This document shows, piece after piece, positions 34,560 to 43,833 of a DNA stretch of 64,000 nucleotides (positions are counted from its first letter, which is position 1; each line of letters begins with the position of its first letter). The notes under the pieces are model-generated. The model made no database searches, was not told the DNA's origin, and worked only from the letters and a program-made list of their open reading frames with translations. The position numbers were made by a program, and so were the translations under genes. Source of the DNA: Bacteroidota bacterium (GTDB taxonomy: Bacteria; Bacteroidota; Bacteroidia; Bacteroidales; Cfx3-03); the NCBI GenBank assembly GCA_013390605.1, contig JACAUB010000001.1:565114-629113 (forward strand), given 5' to 3'.

Positions 34560-37472
34560 TTAGTTTATAATTGAGTGATAAATAACCTCTTGTATGTTTG
34601 ATCTTACACTTAATTCACTCAGTTTATTATTCTCACCATCCGGACAAACTCTGTTAGAGAAGAAAATGTATAACAAGTTGTATTTTGGGTCAGCCCAAAC
34701 ACAGATTCCGGTAAAGCCAGTATGTCCAAAAGTTAATGGTGAAACGCTTTTTGATGGGTAGGGTGACGAGTTGGTAGCATTGTCTTTTTCAGGTTTATCA
34801 AAACCCAGTCCTCGTCTGCTAATATCACTTTGGTAGGACGTAAAGTATTTTAAGGTTTCAGGCTTTAACAATCTTAAGCCGTTCATTTCACCTCCATTTA
34901 GAAATAGCTGATATAATTTGGCCAAATCATAAGCATTACTGAACAGGCCTGCATGACCAGCAACTCCTCCAAACATTGCAGCTCCAGGATCATGTACAAA
35001 ACCTCTTATCTGTTGTAGTCGAAAATACTTTTCTTTCTCCGTTGGTGCAATGATATTAAGTGGCATGTGTTCTCTTGGTTTAAACGTTGTACTCATCATT
35101 CCCAATGGCAGATAGAAAGTGTTTCTTACGTATTCATCCAAAGGCATGCCTGTTATTTGTTCAACAACCTTTCCCATGAAAATGAAATCATTATCACTAT
35201 AGATATATTTGTCCTGGGGGCCAAGTTTGCTGTCTATGATCCTTTTATATAGTGTGTCTGTGATATCTTTTCTCATAAACATCTTTTCGCCCACCGGGAT
35301 TGCGAATGTCTTATCCTGATATGACTGATAGTATCCGGGTTTAGGTTTTCCGGTTTCTTTATTGATTGTCTCTTTATAGAAAGGTATAAACGAAACTAAT
35401 CCTGCCTGATGAAGTAAAACACTTCTTATTTTGAGCGATGCTTTGTCACTTCCACGTGTCCATGGCAGATAATCGCCAAGCGTTTTATCTAAATCAAGCC
35501 GTCTATCCTCGAAAAGCTTCATGACTGCTAAGGTTGTAGCCGATGTTTTGGTTACAGAGGCCATGTCGTATACCGTCGAAGTAGTAACGGGTTCATTACT
35601 ATCATAATTCATTTTCCCATAAGCCTTATAAAACCCAACTTTTCCATTTCGTGCTACCAGAACGACACAACCGGGAGTAGCTCCTTTCTGAATAGCGTTG
35701 TTCGCGATAGAATCAATCAGTTTTAATTTCTTTCCATCAAGACCAGCTTCTTCCGGGTTCACTATTGGAAAGCTACTATTGGCAACTATTCCACTGCCGT
35801 AATGATATTGAGGGGAAACTGTTATAGGTAATTTCCCTTTGGGTATGATTGTTCCTTTTAAAAAGCTAGTAGCAACATCCTGCATGATACTGTCGTCTTC
35901 ATAACATGCTATAAGGTTTTGTGCAGTAGCAAAATTTTTGATAGCATAGGGATTTCCAAAAGTAAAGCTGACAACATTATCTTTTTGTTGAAGTTGTCGG
36001 GCTAACGCTATAGCAGCATCGCTTATTCCAAAATTGTTTGCAGGATATTTCCTGTATTTATGAATCCCCAGAACAATTGCATCATAATCTTGAAGCTTAT
36101 TGATGAGTGTATTAGCTGAAACATTATCCGCTGAATAATCAAAGTAATAACAATCAGCATTAAAATCCTTTTTCAATTTATCTGCAAAATGATTTGCACT
36201 ATTTATTCCTATCCCAACATAAGCAATCTTTTTTACTTTCGACAAAGGAAATATTTCATTATTACTTTGCTTTAGAAGTGTAATTGCATTTTCGTAGACC
36301 TCTTTCTTTATAGAATTAACATCTGCATTCAAATCATTAGTAAGTGAAGCTGTTTCTATGGGCTTTAGTGAGTCAAGTCCCAGATTATATTTTGCCAGTA
36401 ATACTTTCTTTACTTTTTCGTTAATATCGTTCCAGCTTAATTTGTCATGACGAATGGCTTTTCTCACCTTTCTTATGCTTAGTTTAATATCTGATGGAAG
36501 ACACAACATGTCGTTGCCTGCAATCAAAGCCTGTGCCGCAACAGTTCCTTCGGGGTAGTATTTTGTCACTCCTTTCATTTCAAGGCCATCCGTAAAGATG
36601 AGTCCTTTAAAGGCTAAATCGTTTTTGAGTAACCCTGTAATCGTTTTCTTAGAGAGAGAGGTTGGTTGGTTTTGGATCGTGTCGATTGCCGGCACAGAGA
36701 GATGAGCAATCATTATGCTTCCAATACCTTCGCTAATCATTTGTTTAAAAGGAAATAGCTCAAGTGAATCTAGTGATTGCATAGATTTTGGAACCACCGG
36801 TAGGTCGAGATGAGAGTCTACGTTAACATCACCATGACCCGGAAAATGTTTTGCACAGGCCATAACTCCTTCATCTTGCATTCCTTTCATGATACGGGCA
36901 GCCAACAAGCTAACGCGATATTTATCCTCTCCCAACGAACGGAAATTAATAACCGGATTATTGGGATTATTATTGATATCCACAACCGGAGCGTAATCAA
37001 CCTGAATTCCTGCACGTTTACATTGTCGTCCTATTGCTTGTCCTATTTTATAAGCAAGGGCAGCATCCTGAATAGCTCCAATCGTTAACTGATCCGGAAA
37101 AGAAACGACATCAGAAAAGCGCATTCCAAGCCCAGTCTCCCCATCAACACAAACCATTAATGGTATTTTCGTTTTTACCTGAAGCTTATTTAATACTTCA
37201 GCTTGTTCCGTAGAGGTACCTTGAAACAGACAAACAGAACCAATTTTATATTTTTGAATATTCTTTTCTACCTCTTTATCAAAAAACGCTACCTCATTCC
37301 CTCTCTTTTCAGAAAGGCGAATCACCATTAACTGTGCTATTTTCTGTTTTCTTGATAGCTTTTTAAATGTATGATCTACCCAACGTTGAGATGCAATGCT
37401 GGTTTGCATAAATTGCTGAGCCGATGCAGCAAGTGAATAAAGCATGAAGATAATTAATAATAGATTTTTCAT
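34560..37472 (-). CDS. GH3 beta-N-acetylglucosaminidase (NagZ-like) fused to beta-lactamase-fold serine hydrolase
   Basis: A 970-residue exported fusion with a signal peptide (about 1-19). Residues about 30-390 are a GH3 domain with the NagZ signature KHFPGHGDVNVDSHLDLP (about 208-225), which supplies the Asp-His catalytic pair specific to N-acetylglucosaminidases; FTDGLEMKGV holds the nucleophile Asp. Residues about 400-560 are a GH3 C-domain-like segment. Residues about 580-965 are a class C beta-lactamase-like serine hydrolase with SVTK (about 638-642), YSDND and GHTGFTG. The pair could remove GlcNAc and act on the lactyl/peptide side of muropeptides. It lies upstream of murQ. Confidence 0.93.
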   Translation of the reverse strand: MKNLLLIIFMLYSLAASAQQFMQTSIASQRWVDHTFKKLSRKQKIAQLMVIRLSEKRGNEVAFFDKEVEKNIQKYKIGSVCLFQGTSTEQAEVLNKLQVKTKIPLMVCVDGETGLGMRFSDVVSFPDQLTIGAIQDAALAYKIGQAIGRQCKRAGIQVDYAPVVDINNNPNNPVINFRSLGEDKYRVSLLAARIMKGMQDEGVMACAKHFPGHGDVNVDSHLDLPVVPKSMQSLDSLELFPFKQMISEGIGSIMIAHLSVPAIDTIQNQPTSLSKKTITGLLKNDLAFKGLIFTDGLEMKGVTKYYPEGTVAAQALIAGNDMLCLPSDIKLSIRKVRKAIRHDKLSWNDINEKVKKVLLAKYNLGLDSLKPIETASLTNDLNADVNSIKKEVYENAITLLKQSNNEIFPLSKVKKIAYVGIGINSANHFADKLKKDFNADCYYFDYSADNVSANTLINKLQDYDAIVLGIHKYRKYPANNFGISDAAIALARQLQQKDNVVSFTFGNPYAIKNFATAQNLIACYEDDSIMQDVATSFLKGTIIPKGKLPITVSPQYHYGSGIVANSSFPIVNPEEAGLDGKKLKLIDSIANNAIQKGATPGCVVLVARNGKVGFYKAYGKMNYDSNEPVTTSTVYDMASVTKTSATTLAVMKLFEDRRLDLDKTLGDYLPWTRGSDKASLKIRSVLLHQAGLVSFIPFYKETINKETGKPKPGYYQSYQDKTFAIPVGEKMFMRKDITDTLYKRIIDSKLGPQDKYIYSDNDFIFMGKVVEQITGMPLDEYVRNTFYLPLGMMSTTFKPREHMPLNIIAPTEKEKYFRLQQIRGFVHDPGAAMFGGVAGHAGLFSNAYDLAKLYQLFLNGGEMNGLRLLKPETLKYFTSYQSDISRRGLGFDKPEKDNATNSSPYPSKSVSPLTFGHTGFTGICVWADPKYNLLYIFFSNRVCPDGENNKLSELSVRSNIQEVIYHSIIN

Positions 37473-37516
37473 TTGTTCTTATTTTCATTTTTGCCTTTTG
37501 AGCAAAGGTTTATTAT

Positions 37517-38647
37517 TTAAATCTTTCTTACTCCAATTCCGGGTAACGTATTTAAGGTCACCTTCCCATTGTGTACTTCCATTCCTTTATACACGTCATT
37601 GCTAATCAATAAAGCGCCATCCAGATCTGCCCAATCTGCCATTGGTGATAGTTGTGAAGCAGCCGAAATCGCACATGAAGTTTCTGTCATACAGCCAATC
37701 ATCACTTTCATCCCCAGTGCTTTTGCCAGCGTTACCATTTTATGAGCCTCACGCATACCTGTACATTTCATGAGTTTAATATTAATTCCGCTATACACTT
37801 TATGTGCTTTCAATACATCATCCAATCGTTGTACTGCTTCGTCGCCAATAGTTGGAATCGGACTCCTTTCAGTCAACCATGCATTGTCATCAATCCGCTC
37901 TTTGGGCATGGCTTGTTCAATAAAGACAATACCTCTTTCGTGCAGCCAGAAAGCCATATCGAGTGCAAATTGTTTATCGGTCCATCCCTGATTAATGTCA
38001 ACGCAGATAGGCTTATCTGTAATCTGCCTGATGGTTTCTATCATCATTTTATCCGTATCCCTACCCAACTTAACCTTTAGTATTTTATAGATATCTGTCT
38101 CTTTTACTTTTTGACGAATTACTTCAGGGGTGTCGATTCCGATAGTGAACGATGTAGATGGCGTTTTGGATGGATCATATCCCCAAATCTTATACCAGGG
38201 CTGCTTCATTATCTTTCCAACCAAATCATGAAGTGCAATATCTACAGAGGCTTTAGCCGCTTTATTCCCGGTCTCTATCTGGTCTACATACCCCAGAATA
38301 TTTTCCATCTCAAATGGATCATCAAAACTTGAAAGATCTATTTTGGAAAGAAACTTCAAAACTGATTCATGCGACTCACCGAGATAGGGCGGCATTGAGG
38401 CTTCACCGTATCCTATAATGCCATCATATTCAAGTTCAGTAAGTACAACAGGTGTTGTGCTTCGCGAACTGGTTGAAAGTGTAAAGACATGTTTTAAGTT
38501 TAATGTATAAGGTCTAAACCTCAGCTTAAATTTCCCTTTTGCAGTCTTCTTAAAGTTTTCGTTTGCCAATAAAGGAGCCGTATTAAATAGAATAGAAGCG
38601 CCGGTTAATACTCCAGCTGTCTTAATAAAGTCTCTTCTGTTGCTCAT
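37517..38647 (-). CDS. Tat-exported L-Ala-D/L-Glu dipeptide epimerase
   Basis: An enolase-superfamily enzyme of the muconate-lactonizing group, 376 residues. Dipeptide epimerases convert L-Ala-D-Glu from stem peptides to L-Ala-L-Glu. Catalytic features: KILKVKLGRD (second Lys of KxK, about residue 193), ICVDINQGW (metal Asp), IVFIEQAMP (metal Glu), PTIGDEAV (metal Asp) and INIKLMKCTG (the opposite-face Lys). Unusually, the N-terminus is a twin-arginine signal (NRRDFIKTAGVLTGASILF), implying a folded periplasmic enzyme, whereas known family members such as YcjG and YkfB are cytoplasmic. It is 44 bp upstream of the GH3/beta-lactamase gene and 5 bp after the NlpC/P60 gene. Confidence 0.88.
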   Translation of the reverse strand: MSNRRDFIKTAGVLTGASILFNTAPLLANENFKKTAKGKFKLRFRPYTLNLKHVFTLSTSSRSTTPVVLTELEYDGIIGYGEASMPPYLGESHESVLKFLSKIDLSSFDDPFEMENILGYVDQIETGNKAAKASVDIALHDLVGKIMKQPWYKIWGYDPSKTPSTSFTIGIDTPEVIRQKVKETDIYKILKVKLGRDTDKMMIETIRQITDKPICVDINQGWTDKQFALDMAFWLHERGIVFIEQAMPKERIDDNAWLTERSPIPTIGDEAVQRLDDVLKAHKVYSGINIKLMKCTGMREAHKMVTLAKALGMKVMIGCMTETSCAISAASQLSPMADWADLDGALLISNDVYKGMEVHNGKVTLNTLPGIGVRKI

Positions 38648-38652
38648 ATCTA

Positions 38653-39900
38653 TTATTTTGAAGCGAATTTATAAAAAGGATGTTGATCAATGCGACTTAT
38701 TTCAGAAGAGCCAATCGAACTTAATATTCTTCGGGCACAAACCAATGTCCTTGATTCAAAGTCGTCATATGCTTTCGAATTAGGTACCATATTATTTATT
38801 CTAACCATACCGGCAGATTGAATAAATACACCATTACCCATATAAATAGCTGTGTGGGTGATTTTGGGATTTGAATGTCGGTACTTCCCTCCGGCAAAGA
38901 AAAGAAGATCTCCTGCCTTTAAGTTTCTCAGGCATTTAGTGATGTTTACCGTGTCGTTTTCATAGATATCTATTTTTTCACCAACTAATGCTTGCTGTGA
39001 AGCATCCCTTGGAATAATGATGCCATTTAAAAAATAACAGGTTTTGGTAAACCCGCTGCAATCAACTCCTTTTATGGAAGTCCCACCCCACAGGTAAGGT
39101 ACTCCGTTTAACGTTTTTGCAGTCTCTATTATTTTATTTGCAGTCGGATTTGGTCGGGATATCCACTTTCTAAATAACGTGCAACTCCTCTTAGGAATAT
39201 AAGCAATCCGCCCATCTGGATACAAAGCCTTATAAAAACGGTGGTCGGTTCCTTTTAATTTCAACATGTTACCTGCAACAAGATCTGAAATCGGCATCGA
39301 CACTAAGGACGGCTTTTCGAAAGAGTGTCCATAGCCTTTCGTAAAAACTATCAGATTAGAAGAAATCCATTTATGATATTCATTTTCGTTCATTCTGGTA
39401 ATTCCGTCAACATCTGTCCATGAAATATAATGGTCGGGTGATTGAACAAGATAATAACCTTTCTCTTTCTTTAAAATCTTAACCGGTGTTCCAAGAGTTA
39501 CTTGCGTAACCATTTCAGCATCATTATCAGGATCTAACCGATTATTACAAACAGATAAATTAGCTACACCAAAAGTTTGATCACCCAACTCTTTTGATGG
39601 TAAAAGCTGTTCATTAAGTCTGATCACTATTTTTAATTGATCAAATCTCTCTTTTAATGCAATGATAGCTTCGGTTTTCGTTGTTTCAATATTGAGAACC
39701 AGCGAATCGGATGCAGAAAGAGAGGTGTTGAATATTTCGGTTCGCTTATCAGGCGCATATTTATGTTTGACCTCCTTGATTATTGAATTCACTTTATTCA
39801 ATAGAAGCGAATCAACAACAGCTCCCTCCGTTTTGATATTTAGACCGAAAAGAAGGACTAAAATTAATAGATATTGTTTCTCTAAGAGAGAGTAGTACAT
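38653..39900 (-). CDS. Exported NlpC/P60 cysteine peptidase
   Basis: A 415-residue protein with an N-terminal hydrophobic export segment (about 8-24). Residues about 100-260 contain SH3-like strands (ETVTLGTP style modules such as GTPVKILKKEKGYYLVQSP). The NlpC/P60 domain occupies about 265-405: the catalytic Cys is in GVDCSGFTKTCY (about 281), the His in ITHTAIYMGNG (about 353), with a third polar residue after it. The family cuts gamma-D-Glu-diamino acid bonds in stem peptides, releasing L-Ala-D-Glu, exactly the substrate of the neighbouring epimerase 5 bp downstream. Confidence 0.92.
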   Translation of the reverse strand: MYYSLLEKQYLLILVLLFGLNIKTEGAVVDSLLLNKVNSIIKEVKHKYAPDKRTEIFNTSLSASDSLVLNIETTKTEAIIALKERFDQLKIVIRLNEQLLPSKELGDQTFGVANLSVCNNRLDPDNDAEMVTQVTLGTPVKILKKEKGYYLVQSPDHYISWTDVDGITRMNENEYHKWISSNLIVFTKGYGHSFEKPSLVSMPISDLVAGNMLKLKGTDHRFYKALYPDGRIAYIPKRSCTLFRKWISRPNPTANKIIETAKTLNGVPYLWGGTSIKGVDCSGFTKTCYFLNGIIIPRDASQQALVGEKIDIYENDTVNITKCLRNLKAGDLLFFAGGKYRHSNPKITHTAIYMGNGVFIQSAGMVRINNMVPNSKAYDDFESRTLVCARRILSSIGSSEISRIDQHPFYKFASK

Positions 39901-39914
39901 GACTTTTTATTTTT

Positions 39915-42461
39915 TTAAAATAGTTTATCAACACTAACAAAATGATATCCTTTTTTCTTTAGTACTAAAATTAAGTCGTTAAGCCGATTATAGAATTTAT
40001 CGGTTCGCCTGCTATCAGTGCCAATATGTAATAGTAAAATAAATCCGTTTAATCCATTTTTATCAGTAGCTTCATAATCCAGGATGGATTTATATATCTT
40101 CTCTGAATCAACATATTTATTTGTCATTTCTGGAAAGGTATAATCAGCCGCTGACCGGGTTCCGGGTGTGAAATTGATTAATTTTAGCCCTTCAGCATCG
40201 GTCCAATCAGCAATTTTTTTATTGTACCATTCATAAGGAGGTAAAAAGAGATGAGCATCTTTCTTCTCAATGCCAATACTTTTCATCTTTTTATAATTGT
40301 TTTTCAGATCTTCACTAAACTGCTTCTGTAAAACGAGTAGACTGTCACGCTTTGTCCAGTCACAGTATAGTAAATGATTATCAGAATGGGCGCCAAGATA
40401 ATGGCCATCTTTTTTTAATCCAATGATTAATGATTTGAAAGCAGGGTTGTCATAGAAGCGCCCGGTAAAGAAGAATGAAGCCTTAATTTTCTGATTTCTT
40501 AATGTGTTTTGAATAGAAATTCCTCCATCGGCAAATTCATCACCCGTAAATACAAGAGCCATTGTTTTCTTTGTTGTATTTCCACGAATCACTGCCCCTT
40601 GTGTATCTTTTATTTCCCTATTGTTTTTTTTCTTAATGAGTTCGCTTTCTTTAGCCGCCATTAAATAGACCAAAGAAGCAGTTCCATCCATGGTGGGCTC
40701 ATTGGTACTGTAATCTCCATAGTCATCATGATAAACAACTAAATCAGACTGGAAATCTGCATATTGATCGGGTTTATACAATACTATGCCTCTCAAGCCT
40801 TTATAGATCGTTCCATAAACAGGGCCATCAACCAAACCTCCATCTATTGGGTAATTATTTAGATGGGTAAATGCCGAATGGGGGTCTTTGGGCGTATTGC
40901 CTCCTTCAGGAAGACCATAAACCATGCTGACTCCCCATGGATTACAACCAAAAAGCCAATCAAAATTTGCTTGTTCAAGTTCAGTAAAAGATTGATCACC
41001 ACTTAGCTGTCTATATAAATAGCACTCAATTGCAAACGAAGTCGTTAAATTATTAGAGCACCATATAAAAGGAATTCCCCTTAGAAATCCATTCCGTTTT
41101 GCTTTTTCTGATACGCGTTGTATACCCTCTTTATAGAACCCAATAAACTCAGCCCGTGTTTTTGCATCAGCTTTCTTTGCAAGTTCGTAATGTCCGAAAT
41201 TATGAAAAGGATACCACTGGTAATGTCGAGCCGTATCTTTGCCCATCCATGGCGTTACTTTCTCTTGCAAACCAAAACCTTTCGATTGCATAAAATATTT
41301 CTGTTCTCCGGTAAGCTGAAAAAGAGAAGCTGCTCCTAATTCCATGTCATCCACCCAATTATCTTCTTCATAAAAATAGGGAGCCAGATTGGGTGCAGTT
41401 TGACAAACCCCGGGTTTATCCATCCCCAACTTATAAGCCGAAAGAGCTTTTTGTTTAAAAGTAGCAGCTGATGAATCTTTTCGGGTATTATATATCTGAG
41501 CGGCTAAGGCAAATGCACTCGCAAATTTTCCTGCAGTGGAGGCAACTCCTGTAGATCTGTTTTTATATTTGCCTAACCCCTGGGGTTGGCCTGTTGCAAA
41601 ATATACCGGTCTTCCTTTGCCTTTACCTACTCCATAATTAATGTTATCATCCGAAGGCAACTTCATTCCCTGGTGATCCCTGTCGTCTGCTAATTGATTA
41701 AACATCCAGTCTTCACGTGGATGCATTTTCTGCAACCATTTTAATCCCCACCTTGCTTCGTCCAGAATATCGGGAACGCCATTTGCTCCATTCAGACCAT
41801 TTGCCAGATGAGTGTCCGAAAATACATCAGGAAAATCACGATAGGCTGCTAATAAATGATAAGTTGCATTAGCTGACGTAGTAACATATTGTAAGTAGTC
41901 AGAAGCATCATGCCATCCACCGGATGCATCTATACGTGTGGTATCGGGCATAGGACCATACATAGTATAACCATCTGCTGTATGACACGAGTCTTTAAGA
42001 TAAGGGTTGAATCCACTTCTTTGTTGACGCATGTAGCGCAAAATGAAATCGGACATGCCTTGGTAGATGTTATTTCCGATTTTAAATGAGGATGATTTTA
42101 TCTTTCCTACTTTTAAATAATAGGTTCCCTCTTTCTGGAACTTTGAAAAATTAAGTCGGTAAATTGTTTTAAAAGGCCCATACGATCCATACCGAATTCC
42201 TGATTTCGCGGAATAGACTATTTTATCATTTCGGGCATCAATAAGCGCAAAGCTTTTAATGTCCTCAATTGCTTTACTTGCCCAAACACCCACTTTAATT
42301 CCTGTAGGGGCATAGCCAAGTTGGTTTATGCGGATCCAACTATGCGTAGAATCTCCTTTTTCTACAAATTGTTGAACAATGAATCTATTATTTGAATAAG
42401 CACCGAAATGGAAGGCGAAAAAAAATATACCAAAAAATAAAATTAGAAAATACTTTTTCAT
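39915..42461 (-). CDS. GH9 glycosidase fused to a polysaccharide deacetylase domain
   Basis: An 848-residue exported protein. Residues about 40-130 are a CelD_N-like Ig domain (SWIRINQLGYAPTGIKVGVW). The GH9 barrel spans about 135-615 with SGGWHDASDYLQY (the acidic pair of the DAGD motif, about 181-193), GVPDILDEARWGLKW and a late catalytic Glu in YSTNEPTMDGTA. A NodB-type domain occupies about 633-848 with FTGDEF in place of TFDDGP, GAHSDNHLLYCDW with the metal His residues, and FLPPYEW. GH9 includes endoglucanases but also exo-beta-glucosaminidases. The deacetylase partner and the peptidoglycan setting favour an amino-sugar substrate, as inference. It is 15 bp upstream of the NlpC/P60 gene and is the first gene of the group. 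Confidence 0.9.
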   Translation of the reverse strand: MKKYFLILFFGIFFFAFHFGAYSNNRFIVQQFVEKGDSTHSWIRINQLGYAPTGIKVGVWASKAIEDIKSFALIDARNDKIVYSAKSGIRYGSYGPFKTIYRLNFSKFQKEGTYYLKVGKIKSSSFKIGNNIYQGMSDFILRYMRQQRSGFNPYLKDSCHTADGYTMYGPMPDTTRIDASGGWHDASDYLQYVTTSANATYHLLAAYRDFPDVFSDTHLANGLNGANGVPDILDEARWGLKWLQKMHPREDWMFNQLADDRDHQGMKLPSDDNINYGVGKGKGRPVYFATGQPQGLGKYKNRSTGVASTAGKFASAFALAAQIYNTRKDSSAATFKQKALSAYKLGMDKPGVCQTAPNLAPYFYEEDNWVDDMELGAASLFQLTGEQKYFMQSKGFGLQEKVTPWMGKDTARHYQWYPFHNFGHYELAKKADAKTRAEFIGFYKEGIQRVSEKAKRNGFLRGIPFIWCSNNLTTSFAIECYLYRQLSGDQSFTELEQANFDWLFGCNPWGVSMVYGLPEGGNTPKDPHSAFTHLNNYPIDGGLVDGPVYGTIYKGLRGIVLYKPDQYADFQSDLVVYHDDYGDYSTNEPTMDGTASLVYLMAAKESELIKKKNNREIKDTQGAVIRGNTTKKTMALVFTGDEFADGGISIQNTLRNQKIKASFFFTGRFYDNPAFKSLIIGLKKDGHYLGAHSDNHLLYCDWTKRDSLLVLQKQFSEDLKNNYKKMKSIGIEKKDAHLFLPPYEWYNKKIADWTDAEGLKLINFTPGTRSAADYTFPEMTNKYVDSEKIYKSILDYEATDKNGLNGFILLLHIGTDSRRTDKFYNRLNDLILVLKKKGYHFVSVDKLF

Positions 42462-42942
42462 GGTTGTTGTTTTAGAAAACCTGAATCAATCATTTTGCCT
42501 ATTTTAATCAATCGTTGATTTCTTTTTTTAGCTCTGTCGTATCACGTATTTCTTGAATAAAGGAGCTAAATTTCGTTATTTATTATCAATATGTTGCAAA
42601 AAAATCAGCTATACCAAATAGTTAGCTCATTTAGTATCGTAATCAATCGCGTAATTAAAATTACTAATATTATTATAGCTATTTAACTTTAGTTTAAACT
42701 TTATTAAAGTGGTTTAACTTTAAATATAATATGCTTTTCTGGTCAAAAATCATTTTATCTTTTTTATTAGTGATCTCTATCATCATTTTGTTATTTTGGA
42801 GATTCGAAGAACTATATTTATTATGTAATAATTTCCACATCCTACATTGCTTTTAACGAAAAATCTCCCTGTCATAATAGGCAGGGAGATTTTTATAGGG
42901 AGATAAACATGATATCATTTAGAGATATCTTTCATAATTTAA
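42462..42942. other. Non-coding stretch upstream of the cell-wall group
   Basis: About 480 AT-rich bases, without a reading frame. It holds the leader and promoter for the leftward GH9-first group, where no perfect TAnnTTTG box is obvious, and the terminator of the next leftward pair at 42859-42894. Confidence 0.5.
42859..42894 (-). terminator. Terminator of the isomerase-like / Gfo-Idh pair
   Basis: Perfect 13-bp arms (42859-42871 and 42882-42894), core TCTCCCTG/CAGGGAGA with A and T runs at the outer ends, loop of 10 bases, about 50 bp past the stop of the sugar isomerase-like gene. Confidence 0.9.
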
Positions 42943-43785
42943 CTATTCTTTTGTAGCTCTGATAATACCTCTAAAGTATCCAATGTCTTCGGCAATTCCC
43001 ATAAAAGGATCTGTCATATCCTTTTCGTGCTCAAGACTAACAACACCGGTATACCCTACTTTACGAAGCATTTTTACAAAGGCAGGAAAATCAATGACAC
43101 CACGTCCTACTTCGAGCGAATAACCAAGTTTAGTATGTCCTGTGACATCTTTAAGATGGATATCGAACACACGTGATTTGTATTTCTTTAGATCCGCAAC
43201 AGGGTCTTTGCCATTTCGTGTGTCGTGACCAATATCGAGACACATTCCAATTCTTGGATCAAGATCTTTAACATGGTTCCAAACATCTTCTGCATCAGGA
43301 TAGGTTGCAATATCAGGTCCATGCAAATGAATTGCGTAATTGAAACCATATTCTTTAACCTTTTTGTCCACATAAGGAAGCAGATCATAGTTGGGAACGC
43401 CAATAATCAGTTTTACCCCAACTTTTTTTGCATATTCAAATGCACGATCGATTTCAGCCTCTGATTTCATGTAAATCGGACCAACAGCATAACCAGTAAC
43501 CCCTTTTGCTTTTAACTTGGCATGGAATGCAGCAATCTGTTCTTCAGTGCTTGTTAAAGGAAGATGGAAATCTTTAATGCAAAGATAATGAACATCAGCT
43601 TTTTGCATCGTCTCAAGTGTTTTGTCGATGTCAAACTTTGCGAATGTATAACCAGCCATCCCTAATCTAAACTTCTCGCCGGTTTCGGGAGCAGGTTGAG
43701 GACCAGGCCGCTGTTGCTGAGCCATTGTTACCTGTGTGGTAACAGAGACTAATGCAACGATTAAGGAAAATAATAGTCTTTTCAT
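42943..43785 (-). CDS. Exported sugar isomerase/epimerase-like TIM-barrel protein
   Basis: A 280-residue protein with a signal peptide (MKRLLFSLIVALVSVTTQVTMAQQ). The mature part matches the xylose-isomerase-like TIM barrel (AP endonuclease 2 superfamily): YAIHLHGPDIATYPDAEDV, RIGMCLDIGHDTRNGKDP (metal ligands), VFDIHLKDVTG and VVSLEHEKDM. The His/Asp/Glu pattern is intact. Export is typical of Bacteroidota members paired with periplasmic oxidoreductases, and the next gene upstream, 48 bp away, is such a protein. The reaction is not defined; an isomerisation or lyase step on keto-sugars is possible. Confidence 0.87.
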   Translation of the reverse strand: MKRLLFSLIVALVSVTTQVTMAQQQRPGPQPAPETGEKFRLGMAGYTFAKFDIDKTLETMQKADVHYLCIKDFHLPLTSTEEQIAAFHAKLKAKGVTGYAVGPIYMKSEAEIDRAFEYAKKVGVKLIIGVPNYDLLPYVDKKVKEYGFNYAIHLHGPDIATYPDAEDVWNHVKDLDPRIGMCLDIGHDTRNGKDPVADLKKYKSRVFDIHLKDVTGHTKLGYSLEVGRGVIDFPAFVKMLRKVGYTGVVSLEHEKDMTDPFMGIAEDIGYFRGIIRATKE

Positions 43786-43833
43786 TAGTTATAATATTTG
43801 TTGTTAGGTAAGCATAACGATATTTGTGAAACC

